A DNA stretch of 64,000 nucleotides from Tanypteryx hageni (lineage: Eukaryota > Arthropoda > Insecta > Odonata > Petaluridae). Under the pieces are notes generated by a model, which worked only from the letters and a program-made list of their open reading frames with translations, did no database searches and was not told the origin of the DNA. The stretch is taken from contig CM054117.1 of assembly GCA_028673005.1 (NCBI GenBank), forward strand, positions 36,910,564 to 36,974,563, read 5' to 3'. The position numbers and the translations under genes are program-made. Shown piece after piece: positions 12,375 through 24,141 of the stretch (position 1 is the first letter of the stretch; every line of letters begins with the position of its first letter).

Positions 12375-12686
12375 CAGTGTTTCTCAACCGGTGGGACGCG
12401 TCCCACTGGTGGGACTCGAAAGCCTTCTAGGTGGGACTCGAGCGGTTTGAAGATATTTTGGTAGCCCAATCGGCTATGGGTAATCTGGGAGTATATTGTT
12501 ATCTCTAAAAAGGATCGAAGAAAATGTTTAAGAGAAGCAATTTGAAAACAAATGACAGGGACCGATGATATGAGGTCAATCCGATCATAAAACCTATTCC
12601 AGAGATTTCATTTTCGGTCCTTCTGCGAATGTCTCTCGTTGGCTCACGAAACCTCCAGACTCGAACAGGCATGTACACAGCACTGC

Positions 12687-12745
12687 AGGAAATTTGGTAG
12701 CCCCCCTGCTGTACAATGTACAGCAGGGGGGCTACCGAATTTCCT
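12687..12745. repeat. Near-perfect 59-bp palindrome at the hAT/LINE junction
   Basis: The arms 12687-12715 and 12717-12745 are complementary at 28 of 29 positions, with a single central base. The centre reads gctgtaca-a-tgtacagc. It sits exactly where hAT sequence gives way to the recognisable LINE endonuclease domain. It may record an inverted duplication formed when the LINE cDNA joined its target, or it may be a sequencing or assembly fold-back. An open frame runs through it, so it could be mistaken for coding sequence. Confidence 0.9.
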
Positions 12746-15282
12746 TGGGAGCCTAAACCTCCCTAATTATCGTCCTCCAAAAATTGGTTATCTATCTGAC
12801 ATTGACGAGATCACTGCAAACTTAAGACACGATTATGAGCATTTAAACATATTTGGTGACCTTAATGCAAATTTTGCCTCAAGCTCCACCGATGCCGTCT
12901 TTTTTAAAAACTCTTTTACATCGCACAACCTCAGTATACTACCTTTAAAACCCACAAATAACACTAAAAATTCTTCCACTTGGATTGATATATTATTTAC
13001 TGCTAACCCAGATAAAGTTTACACACATGGTCAACTACCTGTCCCGGGCATTTCTTCCCATGACTTAATTTTTCTAGCCTACTCCCTAAACTCTCCAAAA
13101 TTTAAGCAGAAATTCATCTCTCAACGAAATTTTAAAAACCTTGATTATGATAGTTTAATTGCCGAAGCTGCGTGTCTTCCGTGGCACACTATTGAATATG
13201 CAGACGACATAGACGCAAAAATTGAAGTACTTAACACTTTTCTTTTACATTTGCTCGATAAATACGCACCCATCAAAACCACACGCGTCTCTAAACCTCG
13301 CGCCCCGTGGATAACGGCCGATTTATAACTATTGATGGCTAGACGCGATTCAATTTTTCGTCTCTTCAAATCAAATAAATGCCCAAATACGTTCAATACC
13401 TACAAAAATATTAGAAACAAAACCAAGCAACAGATTAGAAATGCCAAAATAAAATTCGCTTATTTAATATCTGGCTCCAATGTAACAACATGCGCCTTAT
13501 GGAACAATCTGCGACACCTTGGAATTGGCAAGTCCAAGGATTCTTCCTTACCTTCAAACATATCACTAGATTCTCTTAACGAGAGCTTCTCGACGAATCC
13601 AACAACAATCGACATAGAACGAAAACGCAAAGTAATTAGTAGTCTTACTGTAAAAGTGAACGAGTCATCCGGTTCTCCACAATTCCACTTTAAAGCTGTT
13701 TCGCAATTTAACGTACTTTCAGCAATACGCAGAATCAAAACTACAGCCCAGGGTGCTGATGGTATTCCCATAATTATCATAAACAAATTAATACACCTAT
13801 TCCTCCCCGTACTTACTAACATTTTCAACTACTCCTTATTACAGGGAAAATTCCCATCGCAATGGAAACACGCGTTAGTCCGCCCAATCCCTAAGAAATC
13901 TCTCTCCGCAAACAATGACTATCGACCGATTAGCTTTCTTCCCACTTTATCAAAAGCCCTGGAGCGACTTGCGCATGAACAGGTAGCAGATTTTCTCAAC
14001 GTTAATCATCTACTTGACTCCCATCAATCTGGCTTTCGGAAGTCACATAGCACCACCACCGCGCTAATTAAAATCACCGATGATATACGCAGACACATGA
14101 ATGACAGAAAACTTACAGTACTAATATTGCTTGATTTTAGTAAAGCGTTTGACTCAGTAGATAAAGACATACTCCTAGAAAAACTCCGCTGCATGAGATT
14201 CTCTTCACCTTCAATAGATTGGTTCTCTTCGTACCTTAGCAACCGTTCCCAACATGTCATCTCCAACGATTCCTCGTCCTCTTGGCTTAATGTTAACCAA
14301 GGCGTTCCGCAGGGCTCAATTTTAGGTCCTCTATTGTTCTCTTTATTCATAAATGATTGTTCTCCAAGCATCATTTGTACGCCGATGATCTCCAAATCTA
14401 CTTAGACACCAAACCCAATAACTTATCTCTTTCCATTGCCAACACAAATCATGACTTGGCTCAACTTCAAGAATGGAGCTACGATAATCTTCTCAACATA
14501 AGCCCCTTGAAATCTCAAGCAATTTTAATGGGTAATCCGAAACTACTGGCTTCTATAAACCTTGCGGAATCAGTTCCTCTGTCTTTGAACGGCTCAGTTA
14601 TACGCTATTGAAAAATCGTAAAAAATCTCGGGATTCTAATTAATGAAACGCTCACCTGGAATAATTATATAATAAAAATCTGCAAGACGGTCAACTCCTT
14701 ACACACTCTAAGGCCTCTCATTAACATTCTTCCCTCGTCACTAAAAATACAGCTAGTGACCTCCCTAATTCTTCCTCACTTCGATTATTGTGATGTTGTA
14801 TACCAGGACTTATCAAAGGAACTCGCCATTAAGCTACAACGTTCTCATAACGCCTGCATCAGATTCATATTTAATCTTAAAAAATCTGACCATGTCTCAG
14901 AATACTTCCGTCGACTCTCCTGGCTAAAACTTGATTCCCGAAGAAACCTTCACCTTCTCTCTCTATTGTATCAAATTCTAAATAACAACATCCCTTGTTA
15001 TCTTTCATCTAATTTTGTCACCATTAATACAGTTCACCATTGCAATACCAGAGGATATGATAGACTATTAACTCCACTTCATAGAACAGAAATTTACAAC
15101 AAATCCTTTACCGTCATTGCTTGTAAACTCTGGAATGGCCTTCCAACGTTAATAAAAACTCTCTATCTCTAAGCACTTTTAAACGCTTGTATTACAAGCA
15201 TCTCCTCTCACTCCTCATGCATTTAACCAAGCTCTATCTTCTCTTTCAGGTTGTCAAAGGATACGATTATTGTGCATAATTT
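12746..15282 (+). pseudogene. LINE ORF2 remnant: endonuclease plus reverse transcriptase
   Basis: The product would nick target DNA and copy the element's RNA. The endonuclease part shows NIFGDLNANF (about 12844), STWIDILFT (about 12977) and SSHDL (about 13055), matching the GDFN, S-x-IDxxFT and SDH blocks of the family. The reverse transcriptase shows DYRPISFLP (about 13917), SGFRKSHST (about 14028), LDFSKAFDSVD (14130-14162), QGVPQGSILGP (from 14298) and the catalytic YADD (14378-14389). The C-terminal part has FDYCDVVY, LQRSHNACIRFIF and WNGLP. Defects are a TAA at 13326-13328 in the endonuclease/RT linker, a frameshift at about 14345-14375 just before YADD, a TGA at 14609-14611, and a frameshift at about 15160-15172. 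After the last shift the frame continues as STFKRLYYKHLL and ends near 15282. The catalytic residues are kept, but no continuous protein is possible. Confidence 0.9.
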
Positions 15283-15385
15283 CTTAAATTATTTACTTTA
15301 TTCTCCTGTATTATAATTACTCTGTAATCAACCAGGCATATCTTACCCTACAATCCCTATTACTAGCTGGTAAAGTAATGGTTCT
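12746..15385 (+). mobile_element. 5'-truncated non-LTR retrotransposon, CR1/Jockey group
   Basis: The element carries the end of an AP-type endonuclease domain, a full reverse transcriptase and the C-terminal region. It lacks ORF1 and the first part of the endonuclease, the 5' truncation expected of target-primed reverse transcription. The 3' end is set by the resumption of hAT transposase homology at about 15390 (LSDV...IKVVNFI). No poly(A) tail is visible; the last bases are A/T-rich with 'ctgta(a)' motifs, which suits the CR1-like groups better than L1. The limited number of disabling changes suggests it is younger than, or similar in age to, the hAT it interrupts. Clade assignment needs a phylogeny. 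Confidence 0.85.
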
Positions 15386-15389
15386 GTAA

Positions 15390-16282
15390 CTCTCTGATGT
15401 GTTGTGTGATTGTATTAAAGTGGTGAATTTTATCAACGCCAATGCACTAAACAGCTGATTATTTAAAGTTTTTTGTGATGAGATGGGTGCAAAACATGCG
15501 ACTCTTTTGTTACATACGGAAGTTAGATGGTTATCACCTGGAAAGGTGTTACCTCGTGTCTTTGAACTCAGAGAGGAAATTAGGAGTTTCTTGATTATAA
15601 AGAAATCAAAAATAGCCGAGTTGTTTGACAACACTAATTGTTTCGAAATTGGCATATTTGGCAGATATATTTTCACTTCTATATGAACTAAATTTGCGAT
15701 TACAAGGCCTAAAGTCTTCCACCTTCCACCTCGCAACTACGATAGAAGCGTTCAAAAAGAAATTAATTGTTTGGAAGAATAGGGTAGATGTAGGAATATT
15801 TTATGTTTCATTGCTTTTCTGAAGTTGTAGACAACAGAGGATGTGGCATTAATAATATTTCCAAGCTTGTTTCCGAACATTTAGATAAACTGGAGATCGA
15901 ATTCAATAAATATTTTCCTTCTGAAGACGATGCAAGAATTGTTTTTTTGTCGGTACTAGATCCATTCATTCATTATGAGTCTGAGACAAATAAGCTATCT
16001 CTTTCAGTCTAAGAGCAGGATAGCCTGATTGAATTAGCAAGTGATCCTACATTGAAAGCGTTATTTAAGAGTTTGCCTTTGGAAACCTTCTGGCTTAAAG
16101 TTAAAAAAGAATACGAACAACTAAGTGAAAAAGCAGTTAAGAAACTTATTCCATTTCCTTCCACATATCTTTGTGAAATGGATTTCTCTGCCATGGAAAC
16201 TGTAAAAACAAAGGAAAGAAATCGTCTTCAACTTGAACCAGCACTTCCGACTTGCCGTTTCCTGTATTACGCCAAGAATTGA
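15390..16282 (+). pseudogene. hAT transposase, C-terminal half, broken
   Basis: This encodes the distal part of the RNase H-like catalytic domain and the hAT C-terminal dimerisation region. Recognisable blocks are LSDVLCDCIKVVNFIN (15390 on), [20 protein letters not shown] (about 15507) and, near the end, KKLIPFPSTYLCEMDFSAM (about 16137), the signature of ZBED5-like/Charlie-type hAT proteins. It is disabled by a TGA at 15456-15458 (where the family usually has Arg), a frameshift near 15640-15660, a second near 15800-15825, and a TAA at 16010-16012; the last frame then continues to a stop at 16280-16282. The BED zinc finger and N-terminal half are absent. A domesticated host gene is unlikely because the terminal repeats and target duplication are intact and the frame is not. 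Confidence 0.9.
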
Positions 16283-16590
16283 CGTGCTTGTCAATTAAGT
16301 ACAATCTCAGGTCTCATTAATAAAACATTTGCCATATTTCTGCAAAGTCATAATTTTGTTTGTATATCCATAATTTATGCTTTTATATTTGTGAAATAAA
16401 ATCATTTTAAATTATGACTACATTTTTTAAATCCTTAAAAATTTCTACCAATCATTAATATACCACTTATATGCTTATAAATGTAGAGATACATCTATAA
16501 GAAAAAGTTAGGTTTTCTTTATGGGTGGGACTTGGATATCTTGAGGAGGTGACAGGTGGGACTCAAGAGGCAAAAGGTTGAGAACCACTG

Positions 16591-16598
16591 GCTTAGCG
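16591..16598 (+). repeat. Right target-site duplication of the hAT element
   Basis: gcttagcg, partner of gcctagcg at 12367-12374. Confidence 0.8.
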
Positions 16599-17000
16599 TA
16601 CATTGTAATGGCACTGGACGCCATATAGTAATTTCAAGTGACATGGCTTACGCAGTATTATTTGTGACATAAATTGGATTGATTTTAATCAAATTCTCTG
16701 GAGCCATTTCTGAGTAAATAAAATTTTTCAAAAACTTTCCGAGAATAAACTTCCCTTTATTTATGTGCAATATCATTTTTATGAAAAAAGGGTCTGCAAA
16801 AGATGTTGCACAAATACGAGATATCATTCGATTTTATGTAGGCGTTTGGAACCTAGAACGGCGAACAGACCGACAGACAGACGGCATGGCGAAAACCACT
16901 TTTATGGACTCGGGGACACCTACAACGTGTATTTCTATCAAAGTCTCAAAGTCGAATTTTTTTCACGATAACAATACTTTCTCTATATACTACATATATA
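16599..17000 (+). repeat. Tandem unit, right copy, with simple-run tail
   Basis: Homologous to 12046-12374 from 'aatggcactggacgccatat' (16607) to 'atatcattcgatttt' (about 16820). It is followed by a 'gaacagaccgacagacagacgg' simple run (about 16862-16884) and a 'tttatggactcgggg' to 'ttcacgataacaatactttct' tail. The GACA/GGAC run after tandem units is the same order as in the other dispersed elements here. No terminal hairpin was identified. Non-coding. Confidence 0.55.
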
Positions 17001-18730
17001 ATATTGCAAAATATCAATTAAATTTAAAATTCATTCTATCAGATAGAAACCACACACAAAACCTGCGGTAAAAGAAATAAAACAAGTTTTTCTGCTGCGT
17101 CACCGCCGTTAAAGCAGGTGGACAAATTTGTCCGACATATCCTCTCTCTCTTCCCTCCGCAAGGAAAGGGAGAGAGAGATTGAATTAATTAATAAGAGAG
17201 GAAGGGAGGCCACGAGGTCGCAACGGAGAGAATGATACGGAGGGATCTAGATGAGAAGAAGGGATGGGTCAGTTCGGGACGAAGGGTAATTGAAGGGGTC
17301 ATTAAGAGACAAACCGGGCGAAAGAAAACTAGCCATGTAAAAAAAACGCGTCCCGACTTCTTTCTTCCGTTTTATTTTCCTTCCCTTTCCTCTTCTCTCC
17401 CCCCCCCCCCTCCCACTACCTCCCGAAAAAATACTCAGCTGCCGACTTATCCGTTCCGCATGCAAATACATTATTTAAATGCCACGGTAGCGACACTTTT
17501 CTGCGGGGGGCGGTGAAAGTTTGAAAGCCATCAGGGATGAGTGCGACGAGGAATTGAGGATGATGGGGAAAATGAGGGGGAGGTAAAGGGGAGATGCTAA
17601 GAGGAGGAGAGGTGGCGAGGGGGCGTGATGAGACATCGATCCGAGGACTGGGGGAGAGAGAAAGAGAGGACACCTCATCCCCCGCCGAAACCATTGTGTC
17701 GAAAATGCCACGCTCGGCAGTCCTCAAATGGTAAACAAAACGCAGTTCGCCCGAATCAAAATTGCAGCGGGTTAAAATGCCCGCATTGTTCAAGCGGAGG
17801 GCCAAAATTAAAAGCACTCCGGAGAGAGAAACAATGGCGATAACCGATTCTTTTTTTGTTATATTTTTCGCCCGTAGTGGACGGCAGGTATTTCGTAATT
17901 TTTGTTGCACCGGGAATCGTTTTACGCCCGGTTCGAAAGCGAAGCCACTTCAGAAGCGAGATTACATTACGTAGAATAAACTATGGACACCCGAGACCGA
18001 AGCACATGCTTCCCATGCGATAGGATGACGATGGAAGTACCGTTTCCGGACGATTTTTGCTCCACGGTAGATTCATCGCATTTTACGTCCGACATATCTT
18101 TTTATCATCCTTCGCCATGCTAGTGCCAGAGACACTGCAGCCCCTCAGATTTACAGAAAAGCTCACTGAAAGCACTAATATTATTCTTGGACAATATTGC
18201 GTAAAACAAAAATGAAGTATCAAGCTCTCCTTATATTTTGGATATAATGCATGATACAGGTAACTCTTTAAGCCATAATACCGCTTTACGGCCAAAGGAG
18301 TTTTCAAGATAACCATCTATAAGATAAAATACACGGGTGAAATTAAACTTTTTTCTAAATAAGGTTCATATAACAATCATTATCGCAAAAATGAACATCA
18401 TGGTAAATTAGAGCAAAATCACAAAAAAAAATCGTAATAATAACTAGACTCCAACTCTACATCACACGAACAATTTCATTGCTCGCATAAATATCAAACA
18501 AAAAAAATCAGCAAAAACTCTTGAAACTTACGGTAGGGTATGGCATTAAAAATAACACAAACGAAAAATCAACGTCATTTCCGTTCTATACACTGAAAAA
18601 TACTAGCGAGTTTTAGCGACTACAGCAACGGCTTTTCAAAAAAAAGCAACCACTCACAAAAACGGTGTTTTGGATGGGAAAAAAATCTCGAAATGAAATA
18701 CATACACACAAAATCCTATGATGCGAGCTT
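17001..18730. other. Non-coding stretch with short purine and pyrimidine tracts
   Basis: A purine patch at about 17160-17250, a C/T patch at about 17360-17420 with a 10-base C run, and a GGGGAGG-rich patch at about 17560-17660. The section 17690-17970 has balanced composition, many CpG dinucleotides and no repeats, which could mark conserved regulatory sequence, but nothing in it can be identified. No gene supported. Confidence 0.4.
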
Positions 18731-18739
18731 TTAAAGCTT

Positions 18740-19500
18740 AGCCAGAGAGAGAGGGAGAGAGAAGAGAAGGAAAAATTAATAATCTCGGACGAGAGAAAAT
18801 GTGTCACTGGAGACTACCATCTATGCTGCTACACACGCTCTTGAGTTTTATAAGGGCGAGGAGCCGTCCCGTGTCCTATTCCGACATTGTGGCCCTGGTG
18901 ACGAGAAGCATAGAGCATGGGAATGGGATGAGGCCGAGGAGAAAGATGAGGACAAGCAAGAGGGGATCGGAGATTCTGAGAAAGAGAAGACAGGAATGGA
19001 AGGAGAGGCGGGGGGAGAGAGAGAGAGAGGGAGAAAGGAGGGGCTCACCCATGAAATATTCACGTAGTCGGAAAGATGGGGCGCGAGCAGTCTGGAAGGG
19101 GACGAGAGAAAGAGAGAAAGAAATACATCAGTCATGGAGTCAAAGACACGAGGCGAAAGGAAGCATTAGCCCCAAGGAAGCGAAGGAATTCGACAGAAAA
19201 AATAAAGAATTAAGCGCGGAAGAAGAGATGAATAGAGGTGAATAGATGGTGAGGAGGAGAGGCGGGGGAAGAGAGGGGGAGGGGGCGTAGATAAGGTGAT
19301 GGAAGGTGAGAGAAAGATGAGTTTCGCGAGGAAAAGGGAATTTTTAATGGATGGGGAGAAAACAACTGGTGAGCGAATTAAAGAGCGCGTATAGTCGAGT
19401 CGCTGGAAGTAAAGCAGGGATATTCCATTAGGAGTAGAGGTAAGAAAAGATGAGATGAATGAGAGGGAGAGAGAAAGGTGAGAAAGTATGTTAGACGAAA
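18740..19500. repeat. Purine-rich block with (GA)n
   Basis: The plus strand is largely A/G from about 18905, with a perfect GA run at about 19015-19030. Frames of 130-150 codons on both strands are Arg/Glu/Lys-rich or Ser/Leu/Pro-rich and reflect composition only. Confidence 0.7.
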
Positions 19501-19528
19501 AGGCGAAGTGGGAGGTATTACTTGTTAA

Positions 19529-19880
19529 GGCATATGATCTACATCTACATGTTACCCTGCAATTCACCTAATTGGTGGGTGGCAGGGAGTGAAATGCACC
19601 ACAACCTACCTAAAGAATGTCTATCGCAGGTTGAAATTTTCTATTGTGGTTTCGTATTGTCCTTGGAAAGAACGAGCCTAGATAACGGTCCGTCCTACAA
19701 TCGATCTCACGTATCTTATCATCACGGTCGTTTCTACCTATATACGTTGGTGCTTCAATTATTCCTACAACCTCGTCTTTTAGACATTCCAATCTATATA
19801 TATGATGGAGTGGTCTATGAAGCAAAACCTACAGCAAGCGAGTTTACATACATACAAGCAAATTTTGATATATCCTCTTA
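19529..19880. repeat. Diverged dispersed repeat ('ctacatctacat' type)
   Basis: It begins 'gatctacatctacatgttaccctgcaa' followed by 'caccta..ggtgggtggcaggg' and continues through 'atcttatcatcacggtcgtt' and 'tatacgttgg'. I recall this order of motifs from a dispersed non-coding repeat common in insect sequences (tacatctacat, ccctgcaa-ccacc, gtgtgtggcagaggg, ttatcttcatggtc, gagatatacgt). Strand and exact boundaries cannot be set. A 119-codon open frame covers it, but the similarity is to the repeat as DNA. Confidence 0.45.
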
Positions 19881-20690
19881 ATGCTGAATAGATGATCCTT
19901 GGAAACAGTGTGCCGATATCGCTCATTCCTGCTACCGCGGCCTAGTGTGGAGTACAATTTTCCCGTCCATCAACGCGGATCTCTCCCAGTCATTTTAGTG
20001 ATGCGTAAGTGTTTATTTACAGAAATTTAATACATAACAGATCTTATCCTCGTTATTTTACACGAATCCAGTAATCCGAACACGCGCTTCCATTAATCAG
20101 TTAGGATTATAGAGGTTGCACTGTACATATATTTAATATAGTATGTATAAGATTCAAAATGAAACGATTGTGCAGAATTTCTTTAGTTGCCAAATTGCAT
20201 TTAATGTGGAATTAATACCAATTGGATCGATCGATTCTCCTAGAATCTTACGCGATAAGTCTGCCAAATAAGTCGCGTCGTTGGCACTCGGTCGACAAAT
20301 ACCCAATCCTACTCGCCCCAAAAAGAAGCCGAGACAGGTGATTAAATAGGACCTTTGAAAAACAAGACAAAGAAAAACAAAACTGAATCGTTCTAATCTC
20401 CCCGGTGCAAAATTCACGAATCTCCGAATCGCAACGTTTGCCCAAATATCGCGAACAGAAACGACCTTAACGGCTCGGAAAAAAAAATCCAACCGATCTG
20501 TCAAGAAAAAGCGACTAAATAGACTGAATAACGACGCCATTACATTTTCAGAGGATATCCTTTTACGGCCAACCATTCGCACGCACGACGCGATGCAATA
20601 ACCATCTGGGGATGACGTCAATGACAAACACCTGATGAATGGCAAACAGTGGGAGAATTGTAACGAAAGCATAAAAAGAAGAAAAAAACC
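19881..20690. other. Non-coding stretch, nothing recognised
   Basis: Mixed sequence. The minus-strand frame of 172 codons (20154-20672) has no recognisable domain. Confidence 0.4.
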
Positions 20691-20699
20691 AGCGACAAA

Positions 20700-21360
20700 G
20701 CGAGACAGATAGAGAGAACAGATGAATACGAACCGTCATACGATAATACAGACGAAAAAGAGGCAAAGGAAGAGGCGCAAAGAGAGTGATGTAGGGGAAG
20801 ACTTTGAGAAGACGCAGACAAAAGGGAAGAGACGTAAAGACGGAGCGGAGGAGAGGTGGAGAGAAAAAGAGAGAGAGACGGGGAGGAAGGTTGGAGGGAG
20901 AGACAGAGTGGGTGGGAGTAGGTCGTAATTCTCACTGAATATTTCATGAAAGCATTACTCTCGCAGCATGTCGAGTGGTTCTCCTCCTCGGCATCCACTC
21001 CGAGGCAGATAGAGCTTTCTTCCTCCTCTCTCCGCTTCAGACCTACCTCCCCTTTCCTCTCTCCCTCCTTTCCTTACATCCCTCCCTTGTGAAGCCTCCC
21101 CCTCTTCTCTAAAACCCTCATCTCCCCCCCCCCTGTCCCATCCTTTCACAGTCGCATCCTTGCCTTATAGTGTGTGCGCACTCTTCTTACCTCTTTTAGG
21201 ACTAAAACACACGTCTCTGGAGACGCTATTTCAAACTCTCATACCCTTTTCCCATTCCCTAACCCTTCCCGCCAACCCTCTATCTTCCCCTCTACCTCCT
21301 TCCGTCGCCCTCTTCACTCTCCGTTCCCATGTCTCCCCGTTTTACCCCTTCTCCATTTTA
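20700..21360. repeat. Purine block followed directly by a pyrimidine block
   Basis: 20715-20915 is purine-rich on the plus strand (ggcaaaggaagaggcgcaaa and similar). 20980-21360 is C/T-rich (ctcctcctcggc, cctcccctcttctc). The two blocks are broadly complementary in base class, so the strand could pair with itself imperfectly. No coding function. Confidence 0.65.
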
Positions 21361-24141
21361 GGTATCGCATTTAGTCCACGTCACCAATGGCATGCTGAGG
21401 AATGGCCTCCGCATTCAGTCTCGACGTCCACGCATAAAAAAACCGTGCCAAAATACGCCTCGAGGGAAACATTTAATGGGAATAATTCACATAACGCCGT
21501 TCGCTATTACTCTTCCAACAAGAGACCGTGAAATCACAAGATTTCATCAGAGAATGACTTTATATCATCGGTAAAACCAAAGTTATGGGAAATGATACTC
21601 TGATGAACGACGTCACATAGATATTATTCGTTTACCACTAAATTCTCTCATAATCAATGAGGTAGTAGCCAAAGTTCAGCAACACCTTAACCGAGAAAAA
21701 ATTTGGCATTCAAATGAAGCGGACATATATAAAATTAAATAATGATAATATTAAAATTCCAATAATAGGAGGAAATGTATTCAATGAATTCCATATTGAC
21801 TGTATTAACCTTTATACATAAATCAAAAACAACAAATAGGGAAAATATAAAGTTATCCATACTCCCTACATGTTGGAGAGTTCAAATGTCAAAAAAAATT
21901 TTGAGGTTATGTTCACCCTTTAAGGATGGGTACATAAAGGGAGGCAGTCTCATGCAGAATCACTTTTTAAAGATCCTGTTTCAACTATGCCCTCTGACCC
22001 GAAGCGTTAAGTCAAGTCCACTAAGGAAGAATCGCAACTAAATAATACACGAAAATGCGCAGAGCGGGTATGAGTTGTAAGAATAGCGAGCATTAAGTAT
22101 GGCCCTGGGTCGGATAAATAAAGAGATGGTGTGGGAAGCAGAACACGCAGCGGGGATTACGGAAGAAGTTGCAGGTGGCAACAGAGAGTGTGGACAGAGT
22201 GCAGCATCTGAGAGGGAAGAGAGCAGGATGAGCGACAGCAGGAGCCAGAGGGAGATCGAGAGACTGAATATCCGTGTGAGTATTGCAAACATAGAGTAGA
22301 GAGTTTAAGAAATTTTGCACTTGTCTCGCAAGACAAAAAGCTCGGAGGATGCATCGTGAAATGATATCAAGAAAAACAGCATTGTCGAAGCATACGGAAT
22401 AACAAAAAGAACTCCATGGATTCTCAGCGATAAATTTAGACGACGCATTCTTCGCTGAAAATGAAAGCTACCAAACAATGACAACTCTTTTGTTAAAAGC
22501 ATTTTAATCTACGCATTGCTTCACAAACGGATGTATTTTCTGCATGAGAACCTATACATACATTTACATAAAGAAGCACAACCGAAAAAGATTTCTGTTA
22601 TATCTGAAAATTTGCACACCTAAGGAAAAGACTTCGAATTCCACAAATTTAATAAAGTATTGACAAAAACAGCCACAAAATCTATTTTGGTAAATTAAAT
22701 GGGTAAAATCTTTTAATTTGTATAACTTTGCATTGATAGGTTTAATGGCTAAAACAGATAAATAGAGACGATAAGAGGACTGCGGCAGTTTCAAGGGACA
22801 GCATGACGGACCCTGAAGCGGTAATGCGTATGCAAGGAAAGCAGACTGGAGATCACTTTAACATATAAGAAAGAGAAGAAAAGTAATAATGAGAAAAAGA
22901 GAGAAAACGAAACAGCTAGGAAGTGGATGAATTTCCGCTCTGTGCCATGAATGGAAATAGCCAGTAATCTCATTTCTGTTCTCCCAAGAATAAGGCGTTT
23001 TACCCACGACCGATCAAAATTCTACTGTGCCGGCGCTTGTCACGAAGCAGAAACCTCTCCCAAGAAATATACGTTTCACTCACCGAAAACCAATTCTCGA
23101 GCATGACAGTAAAATGGATAACAATAAAGGTAAATACAATTTATTCCTATTTTTTATCTACAGAAACAATTTTCACTTTATGTGCAATTTTGCTGAAGGC
23201 AACTTCTGTGCGAAGACAACTACATTATTGATCGATCGATCGATCTACCATATGTTGAGACGAGAAAGCAGATAACTGAAATGAAACAATTGATCTAAAT
23301 TGTTCAAAGCACCATAAGGTTCTTTATGTGAGTATTAATGCAATACGTAGGGCGTACAGCGATGCTTCCAATCATAAGATATAAATTCCGAATTAAATCT
23401 TAAGCATAATAAACTGTAATTATTTGTGATTAACCTCTCTCTATTTATCGCTATACAAAAGATATAATAGACTATGATATAATTACGCTGAATCTAAAAC
23501 GAAAATAAAAATAAAAACAATACTAAATAAACAACAACAGCTATCTGAGCAAGTGGACGTAAAACCTTCCGAAGCTTCCACTTGCACACACATTTAACAT
23601 ATACTTTTGATTTCGGATAGAAGTAATAGCCAAAAACGCAGTGGAAAGGAAGTATTTTGAGCGGGAGAAGGACGATCAAAATACGATACAAAACTCGATA
23701 CACGAGGTAGGGTTTCCCAAGCACTTCATGGAGCCGTCGAGAGATGTCACCGGCGCTCGGAGAAAGTAGCGTTCACGGCGGACGGACTGGTAATTAGATG
23801 ATAAAAGAGAGAAGATGAAGACTAAAAAGGGAAAGACGATAAAGGAGTCATAAGTAGAAGGGTATCCAAAAAGCCATTGGAATTTGGTTGCTACGGGATT
23901 AGAATTAAGTAAAAAATAATCTTTCTATGCATACGCAAACGATGGATTTAAAGCTGCAAAAATAAAAAATTAAGTTAGGGCATTCAATAAAAAATGTTTA
24001 AAAATTTGAAAAAATAACACGCTATCGTCATGTAAACTAAATATTACAGATAAAAAATCACAATTTAAAAAATATTGAACAGAGCGGTACGTCCTTCCTA
24101 TATTTCAGGTAAAAGACATTCGGTGGAAATAGCTACACATT
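21361..24141. other. Non-coding stretch; short (ATCG)n at 23229-23243
   Basis: Mostly A/T-rich unique-looking sequence. 23229-23243 is a (atcg)n microsatellite of about 4 units. No gene, RNA or transposon end recognised. Confidence 0.45.

Larger units (their letters stand above)
12375..16590 (+). mobile_element. hAT DNA transposon, defective, interrupted by a LINE
   Basis: The terminal inverted repeats are cagtgtttctcaacc (12375-12389) and, on the complementary strand, cagtggttctcaacc ending at 16590, with 14 of 15 identical. An 8-bp duplication flanks the element. Just inside the left end lies a perfect 16-bp palindrome gtgggacgcgtcccac (12391-12406). 'ggtgggact' recurs near both ends (about 12408, 12431, 16524 and 16555), typical of subterminal transposase-binding repeats. 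The right third encodes the C-terminal half of a hAT transposase. The left part keeps only about 370 bp before the LINE, too little for the missing N-terminal half, so the copy was internally deleted before or during LINE insertion. Without the nested LINE it would be about 1.6 kb. Confidence 0.9.

Noticed and set aside
12639..12745. Upstream start of the LINE open frame as authentic coding sequence
   Set aside because: The frame passes through hAT sequence and a palindrome before the first endonuclease similarity at about 12750, so the apparent start is fortuitous.
16607..16618. miR-263-like AATGGCACTGGA
   Set aside because: The match stops after 12 bases, lies in a tandem repeat unit whose sister copy differs, and no precursor fold is evident.
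21658..21668. let-7-like TGAGGTAGTAG
   Set aside because: Only the first 11 bases match; the rest of the mature sequence differs and no hairpin partner lies nearby.
23229..23243. (ATCG)n as a regulatory or restriction-type palindrome cluster
   Set aside because: A short microsatellite explains it fully.
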